From Patiria miniata (taxonomy: Eukaryota > Echinodermata > Asteroidea > Valvatida > Asterinidae), in the NCBI RefSeq assembly GCF_015706575.1, contig NW_024037050.1, positions 2,790,001-2,854,000 on the forward strand: a stretch of DNA of 64,000 bases, read 5' to 3'. Of the stretch, positions 24,201 to 33,200 are shown piece by piece. The notes below the pieces were generated by a model, which saw only the letters and a list, made by a program, of their open reading frames with translations, was not told the DNA's origin and ran no database searches. Within the stretch, counting starts at the first letter, position 1; every line of letters begins with the position of its first letter. Made by a program: the position numbers and the translations under genes.

Positions 24201-27200
24201 AACAGAAATTTGGATTTTACTTTGACGACTGGACAATTAAAAAAAAGAAGACTTTTGGGTTTGTCCACTTTTAGTCCACGACCAAATTTCGACTAGCACA
24301 AAAAAAAAGGAGAATTTGCATTCTGCAAGTGACTTTCAACCCATTTTTCTGCTAGTGGTAATTTCAGTAAGTTGTCCACCATGGAGTCGTCAAAGTAAAC
24401 ATCCCAATTTCTGCTAGTAGAAAAATTGAATTTCGTGGAAACATGTATATTAGTACCCACCATCCTATCCAGTGGTGCTAATATGACAGCTCATAGCCTT
24501 GAATCACAAACGCAAACCTAAAGCTTTGTGGGTATTTTATTGCCATGATCAATGCAGGTATACGTGTATACATGTACAGAATGAGTAAAAAACAAAGCGG
24601 AACCCAAACCCAAAGAAATATATTTCATATTTAAAAAAATACGTAGCACCAAAAATAATAATGACTGGTATGCCAATTTAATAAACTACTTTTAGATTAG
24701 AAAATTACTTCAATTGCTCAACCCGTTCAAATTATATCACCATTTAAACGATATGACCCTAAAATCTGTTTCGTCCAAAATGCAATTTAAAGAATTGTCG
24801 TTACAATTGTGTACAAACATCACCAGCAATAAAAACCTCAGTTTAAATTTAAAAATATTCAACAAACTCATTTTGAAGGCCCGTCTTTAAATAAAAATGG
24901 ATTTTATAAATCATATTGTAAGCCAAAGCAGGGTTGTTAATAAAAATATAGTGTACCACAGTAATAACTGTTAGTTGAAACAAGTATTCTACACGTACCG
25001 TTTGTCATTTTCTTTGTTGTTCAAAACAGTCAGAACACACAATAAATTGGGGCTTTTTTGGACGAAAATGATTTTAGGGTCATTTCATTTAAATGGTGAT
25101 ATAATTTGAATGGATTGAGCAATTGATGTAACTTTTTCATATAAGAGTAGTTTATTAAATGGTCTTACCTTTCATAATTAGTTTTGGTGCTACATATCTT
25201 TTAAAATTTCTTTGGGTTTGGGTTCCGCTTTTTTTTAACTCACCCTGTATATTCCACGCACATGCATTTCGAATTTGTTGAGCTGTGGATCTTGGGTCAT
25301 CAATTAAACAGAGTCTATCTAAGGAGAGCTCAAAGAACTAAGTCAGCAGCGTACCCTTGAGTAGGGCCTTGGGCATGAACAACGCGTGACTAAACGACTG
25401 GCTTATGGCTTGGTTGAGTGATTGTCTGGTTTGGATGTCCGGTTTGGATGACCGGTTGATTGACGAATGAGTGATTGAATCCTTGAGGTTGAGGGATATG
25501 CTGCTTGGAATCTACTTGAAGTCGAATGAATTTACCGTAAAATTGATTTGAAATTTTGATCATTACTTATTGTGGGGCAGGGGGTTTCTTTTTGTTAGGG
25601 CCGGTGTCATGAAAATCAGACTGCTATGAAATTTGGACTCCAAAACCCTCTCACGCGACCGGTCACTCTCCTCAGTGCATTGTACAATACTACCAATACG
25701 TCAGTATTCTACAAAGTCCTAAATTCGTGCTACACCGATTCACACTTAATAAGCGAATGGGAATGCGGAGTCAGGTTTGGTGCAGCGGTTCTTTTCTCGC
25801 CTTCCACCACTGTGACCAGGGTTCGATTCCTGCCCTGGCCAACATGTGGATTGGGTTTTCAGTCCCTGCAGCCTCAGATTCTATGGGTTTTCCACAGAAT
25901 ACTCCTCTGGGTTTTTCCTCCCGCTTCTAAAAGGGTAATTTCTTCTGGTTGTCTTCTCTCTACAGATTTCTTCAGGCTTGCGAGCTACAGTGCCTAGGGC
26001 GCTTTTGAGGACTCCTTGGTTTCATTAACGGAAATAAATAACAATAATAATAATAATAACAATTTGACGACAGCAATCACTGGCAGCAAAATTCACTGGA
26101 ATTGAAAGGTGTCCAACTTTTCCAAAAGTTGCAGTGCAAACAACATTGCCATGATGTTACAAATTTGCATTCGCGTTATTGAGCCGAGTTTGAATGGGCC
26201 TTCTTTCTGATTGTACACAATAAACATATATTGTACACAGTTGAAATAAGTAACATTACATTTTTGTATAACACACTGTTACTGGTAAATTATGGCACTT
26301 GTGCTGAATAGACTTAATGTTCGAATATTTAAAGCTAGAGTCCATCATTTGCAGCCATCCGAAAAGTAACTGGCATAATTATTGTTGAAAAACATACTTG
26401 GTTGAAAGATAGTAAGGGAACTATTAACTCCCTGTGACATTATTCTTTCTGAGAAGCTGTCATTTTGAAGTAATCAACGAAAGAAGGCATTTCCAACGGT
26501 GATTCTTAAGAAGCACCGTAGGAAAATGTTAATTAGTAGTTCGTTTTGTTATTCAGCGCAGAGCGTACAAGTATTGGAACGACACACACGCGCGCGCGGT
26601 TGTTGTAATTCGTCGGATCAGTGCGGGACGTCGCGTATAGCTGCAATTCAAAACAATTCAAAACATGATTCAGTAACTTTTGATTTGAAATTGAGATCTT
26701 AGAATGCTGTTTTTCTCGGAATGTACAGCTGAAGCTTAGCTGAAACTTCATCAGGTTAGTTGCTCAGTATCCTTCATTAGATTTTGAACTCTTTTGTTGC
26801 TTCAAACGAACAAAATGCACAAATTACAAATGATGGACTGTAGCTTTAATCATCACCTGCCATAGATCCCAATAGCATCTTGTCAATTCAAATATTTACT
26901 CAAATGTGAGCGGTTTCAAGGAGATGATAAACAATGAGGCTATTTGAATACAATGTAAAATGTTTGTCAAATGCCACACTTAAAGCCACTTTTGGTCATA
27001 ATTTGAGAGCTTCCATATGGTATATTAGCTCCAATTTCTTCCTTAAAATCAGTCAATTATAAACCAGTATCAGCCATTCTGGTACTTGTACTCTATACTA
27101 TTTCAAAAAGCTCTTTATCCATTTTTAACAAGTGCAGGCGCACGTCAATCACAATCATTGGCCTGTTAAGACTGGTCCATGCTAACTTGATCAGTGCATT

Positions 27201-30200
27201 TCGAAAATGAATTCTCGAATACTCGATCAAGTCCAAGTTGGAATAATCAAATGCTAAGTTATTTGAAAATGCACAGCCCTAGCAAATTACAAAACGCTCA
27301 TTTCTGTTTTGCTGTTGTTTTCCCTCAAGATAATCTACACCCTCCACAGCCTATTTATAAAAAAATAATCCCATCTCTGTGAGTAAAGATGCTGTTTCCT
27401 TTCTAAACGTTCAATTTCATTTGGTAATTTAACTAATTTATAACCAAGTTTCAGCCCAGATTTCTACACCTGTCCCCGGCCGAATATAGCTCCTACTTAA
27501 TCGAGGCAATAATAGTCTCAACAACGAAGACAACTGCACAGAAACGCTGACCTTTCAAGAAAAAATTTACATTCTCAACGAAGAAAAAGAAGAAGAAAGA
27601 AACCAGCACCAGATGCAACCACTTGCACAACTGATTCTTATTCAGTTTATCACCCTAAGGCTACCGGTGACACAAACTGGAGTTGACCAACCGAACGTGT
27701 GCGTATTTGGACAAAGGATTCTTTTTTTATCTTATAGAATGACACTGCAACTATTCAATGATTAATGCCGACCAGGAAATCATGGCGAGTTATTTGACAG
27801 AAACTACATGTGTAACAATATTCAAGGAGTAGAAACTGCAGAAATGATTATGACAAAAGATAAAATGCTTTTTCTCATGTCAGAAGCATTTACGGTAGTT
27901 TACACGTGTGTTTAATTTTTAAAGAATTTTAGAAACTTTGTAATTTTGAATGGAAATAGAAATCCTAGAATATTGTTTTCTCGGAATATACAGCATTCAC
28001 TGAGCTGAAACTTCATCAGGTTTACCGTAGTTGTTAAGCACATTTCTTTAGATTTTGAGCATGCACTTTTGTTGCTTCAAACGAAAAAAAATGCACAAAT
28101 GACCAATGGTCTACCCTACCTTTAAAATGCGAACAAAATATTAAAACTAGACTGAGACAGAACACAAAATCAAAACAAAAAACTCGGCACTTACTGTTAA
28201 CGTTGCCTTTCCTGCTTGTTTACCGTTATTATACAGAAGAGGTTTTTCTAACTTTTTGCTGGAAACAACCTGCAAGGGAAAAAAACAGGGAGTTGTCTTG
28301 ACAAAAAATTACTTCCAGGAACTATATTATTCAAAATGTATGAGTAAAGCTTTAGAATCCTATGCAAACAAACACTTTGTGCAAAGTTGTCCTTTCAGTC
28401 AAAATCAGTCAAGTGACTATTTTTAACAGTTAAGAGCTCCCAGCCTACATCAAGCAGGACTGACTGGCTGTGACTGTTTATGTAACTTAATACAGTCATG
28501 CTTTGACTGTAGGTGATTGATAAGCCAGCTGTGCGTACCACTTGCCTGTTTTTGTCTGTTGACTGAATTTGACTAGTCATAGTGCTTGCTTGAAATATGA
28601 TCTGACTGTGGGTGGACTAGCCTGTGTAAAAGGCATGGCAGGGGAGAAAATTGATTGTTTTTTTACTGTCTTCGACTGACATTCAAACAGCAGGAGGGTT
28701 TCTGAAGGTTGATTTTAATAGTGCTAAACAAAACTTAAAGGGAATATACAACATTTGCAAACATCGAAAAATAAAACTACCAAGTTTTTACGAAATACCT
28801 TACTAGGATGTAGGTAAATGACAGTCTTAAGCATCCTGTAAAATTATGACACCTGGTGTGAAGTCATTTTCAAGAAAATGGTATTTCTGTGTACATTTCC
28901 AAAGGTGGTCGGCCAACCACCGTTGACTACTTGAACATTTTTGTTTTTCTTGGTTTTTCCAGCATTTTCGAACACAAAACTTCAAACATATGTCAGTGTA
29001 ACAATATTTGATCTATTATACTAACCCCTCATATAGTTCATTTCTGCAACTTACAGCAAAAGCCAATGATGTACATTCCCTTTAACGATATTTGAGTTTT
29101 TGAATTATCCATTTGTGGCAACTTTTAGATTTGAAATTTGAGGGTGAGCCTTGGAAACCTTTTGAATTTGATAAAGCATTTAATGTATACATGTAGGTGC
29201 TTCTTTATTAAGGTACGGTACCAGTACATACACTATGCACATGCACATATTCTCATAAAAAAAAACAAAGACCAACTGCACAGAAGAAACAGTCCTGGAA
29301 ATTTGAATCTTACTTCTTTTTTTTAATGAAAAGAAAAAATAAATATGCATGGTACAAACATGTATACTGTAACCGCTTCACATAGGAATATCAGTTTAGC
29401 CAAATTAACTGTGAATTTTTGTGCCGCTCGGCTAAATTTGGCTCAGATAATGACTTGGATTATTCAATCTTCCAGCCAACTGAGTCCAGCTCCCATCATT
29501 CAGCGTGCACAGATATAGTACGTTGCCTCCCTCACCCCTCATGAAGAAAAAAAAAAAATAACCGCGATGATAAGAAAAGAATCAGGAGACAAGAATAAAC
29601 AATTAACTCTCGTCAAGTGCGATTTCCTTTTGGATTAGTTAGGCCAAGCGGATAAAGATTATGACGCAGTGGCCGGGCCGGTCTTGGCCTGAAGCTATCG
29701 TGGATGCCGCGTGCCTTATCGCCTTTCCCTACCTACCCCCCCCCCCTCCACGAGAAAGTAACCTTGGATCAATAGAATATCATTATTACAACAATTCTCT
29801 TCTCATAAACTCCCAGCGGCATTTCCACAGACCTACACGGGTAATAATAATGCTGCGCCGTGGGTGCATGGCAAGTACCGTATTTATGTCCGCGCTAGCT
29901 ACCTATTGCTGGAATTATTTCTAGGTTAAAACGTTTTAATTTTTAATCCCCTTTTGGCTCCCTCTGGGCAGAATGTTGTAGATTAGTTGTCAGAAACACA
30001 TGTTTACACACACACAGACACGTCTGTGCACCTAAAAGAGAAAAAAAGAGAGTGGACTGGATATGTAATTAAAAATAGATGAAGTGAGACTGGCTAAATA
30101 CTTCCAAAAAAAGGCCTAAATACATCATTTTATAAGTGAACTTAATTACAATGCAGGAACGACATGTACATGTACACACGTACACATTATGTACATGCTC

Positions 30201-33200
30201 ATCTACATACATTTTATTGAGATTGATGTAACTCGTGTCTACAGTTTTGGTATTTTGTATGGCTTAAACCATTTTGGAAGAAAAAATTCCGTCAAATACA
30301 TGTTAGCATTAAACAAGAGCAGAAGCCTCCAAAACAGTAGAAAACTGGTTCTTTTCCTGCATGTAACTCTAAAAATAATTTTCAATTATTGCGGGAGAAC
30401 ATTTGCAAGAGTACTAGTACAAGTACAAGTACATTTTCATGATTACACATACGAGTACAAGTACCAAAAAAAGCACCCGAGTAAGGTACAAGTACTCGTA
30501 CTACATACAACACTGATTGTTAAAGTGTAGGGCTAGGGTGTACCGGTACCAAATACCAATATCTGACTGTGCCCAGTTCTTTGTTTTTTTGGTTTTATTT
30601 ACAGAATCCGCATTGAAGATTCTGACAGGACCTCAAAGGGTGATACAACTTTGTCTTGAGTGCAAAAATGTTTTAATGTAATTATTTTTCAAAATTTACT
30701 ACTCTTTTCTTTTTCTGTATTGGACTAAGCTTCTCATTCAATCTGTACTTTTATGAATTCTACACTGGATTTTAGGAGTTTACAAGTAAATTTGTAAAAA
30801 TCTGTTTTGATTCAGTGGGATGCTATACTCAATTAACCTATCACGGTAGAATCGCGTCAAACGCAGCTTGTGAAATATCGTCCAATTACCTGATATACAA
30901 ATGGATGCGGAACGCGAAAAATCTGAGGCAAACAATCTGAGGCCAACAAAACTTAACGTACAAACATTCCATAGGGTTGTCTAAGGGGCGTGGCTAACTC
31001 ACAAACGGCGATAGGTCAATCCTACAGGCAAGTGCCTGGGAAAAGTACCTGATAATGCCAAATACTGCGGTATTTTTGTGGCGGGTATACCTCGCACTCT
31101 CAAAATCCAACACCGCACAAGCCTACATCAAATTGTCTACAAGTTAGCTCCTACTGTTTGTACCCACCATTCCCAGAGTACACTCGAAGGCGCCAAGGAA
31201 GTCATCGTCCGTGAGGGATTTGCTCTTGTTGTCGATATCGTAGACCCCTATGCGCACCTTCTGGACTTCCTCAAAGCAGTAATCCATGACGATGCCCTTG
31301 GAGAAGGTAGGGTTCAGGTTGTTCTTGACTTGCTCCGTCCTGTCGACCTGGAGTCCGATTAAAATCAAACACAGACTAGTAAGTGTCATCCGATAGGTTT
31401 TACTTGAATACTGACCCTTACCATTTCAGATCTTCCAAAATCTATGGGGCTTTTTTTATTCACGAAAAGGCCAGTTCATTCCGGTACTTCATTTCATTAG
31501 CGAATTTGTTAGGGTTATGGCAAACATCACAAAGAAACTATACTCAAAGTACTCATACTCATACTCGTATTCATGGCAAAGTTACTCGTACTCACACTCG
31601 CACACATTGCAAAGTACTCATACTTATACTCATATTCATGACAAAGCACTTGTACTCGTACTCATGACAATATACCGGTACTCATACTCAAGGTAAAGTA
31701 CTCATACTCATACTTGTACTCATGGCAAAGTACTCATACTAATACTCATATTCATGACAAAGCACTCGTACTCATACTCATGACAATATACCGGTACTCA
31801 TACTCAAGGCAAAGTATTCGTACTCATACTTGTACTCATGGCAAAGTACTCATACTCACGTGTACTCGTATTCATGACCTCGTACTCGTATTCATGACCT
31901 CGTACTCGTATTCATGACCTCGTACTCGTACTCATGACAATGTACTCATACTCATACTCATGACAAACTACTCAAACTCATACTCATGGCAAAGTACTCA
32001 TAGTCGTTCTTGCACTCATGGAAATGTACTCGACTACTTGACAATACTGCAGTCTGGTAACCTGTGTCAGTGACAAGCCCCCTTTAAGAAATTCATTCCA
32101 TTCCATTTGAAATTGCATTTCCAGACCCTTTGCCAGGGGCAACCCATGATCATCTCATTTTTTTTGCTTGTAAGACAAACTAGGGATAAGAACGAGACGA
32201 GGAGGTTATTGTGCTATCGCTAAAGGATCAAACCTGCGACAGTCGGCCTTTTCTCGCGGTGCAGTGGTTTTGCACACACAACATTTGCCAGGACTGTATG
32301 TCACAGATCAAAGCTGTGTTTTATACCGTCCGTGATCAAATTACCAAGGCCCTAATTTGATCCATGATATGGTAGCGCTGCCGAGGCGATCCGGCTAATC
32401 TTGGCTGGAGATCACTTGACGTACATTTGGTAATAATTGAAAATGCACACATGTACATGAAGATAAGTAAGAATTAAGGCCGCTGGGAACAGATCCAGAC
32501 CTAGTTACGCAGGAGTGGATCCTCCCTATTGCCCCCCCCCCCCTTCCTTTTTGTTCCATGTTTGCTTTTTTCAAACAAAACTAAAGAGTGTGATGCCTTG
32601 CGGGCACATACTTTGAAGACTTCTCCCTCATGCTTTCAAAAATAAGGTCTCCATGTACATGTACAATAACATCAAAAAATATTTACTCCCTTGGGGTAGA
32701 AGCAATACAGGTCTGAGGCCCCAACTCCCTTTGATATATTATGGATAGAATATGAGGTAGGAGCCTGTCTCATATTCTACCGGTACAATCCCTCTCGTTT
32801 CTTACTTTTTTGGTGCAATTTAAGAGTATTTCTTACGAATATCACATCGAAATAACACTCTTTTTGTAACTTTGTACGGGTTGATAAACTCAAGATTTGT
32901 GAACAGGGATACATGTATTTAGAACTTGCCAAACTTTCACTTTCTGTGAAATTTGGGGAAAAACTAAGTTGCTAGAGGAGGAAAAAAAATGTGCCAAGTT
33001 AGGTGCCATGCCACATCAGGGGGCATGAAATGGATACTGCATGAATGAAACTGATGCTCTGTCTTTTCACTTCAGCACTGAGGCACTCCTGTGTAAAGAC
33101 CAGCTAATACTCAGCCCGAAAGCAAACGGGAACTGGACTTTGTGAAGTTTTCGTAAGTACTGCGAATTTGCAAAAGTTGAACCCATTTCAACTCTTACGA

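Larger units (their letters stand above)
19580..28194 (-). other. CPNE: Copine intron between codons 137 and 138 (8.6 kb)
   Basis: Holds partial and complete TTAA MITEs (19720-20115, 20676-21105, 26329-26849, 27949-28126), SINEs (22811-23185, 25764-26060), a TTTTGCAGGATTGAGG minisatellite (23290-23640) and a mariner-like foldback (24574-25249). 21.1-22.8 kb and 27.0-27.9 kb are AT-rich with nothing recognised. Confidence 0.7.
28270..31167 (-). other. CPNE: Copine intron between codons 112 and 113
   Basis: Contains a CAGTC-rich repeat (28359-28700), a short copy of the TTAA MITE (28735-29085) and degenerate GTAC/AGTAC repeats (30405-30520). The rest is AT-rich and unrecognised. Confidence 0.7.

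Noticed and set aside
31530..32040. CRISPR-like or coding repeat (HTHTR-type peptide)
   Set aside because: Irregular eukaryotic minisatellite; no constant repeat/spacer lengths and peptides differ by frame without sense.
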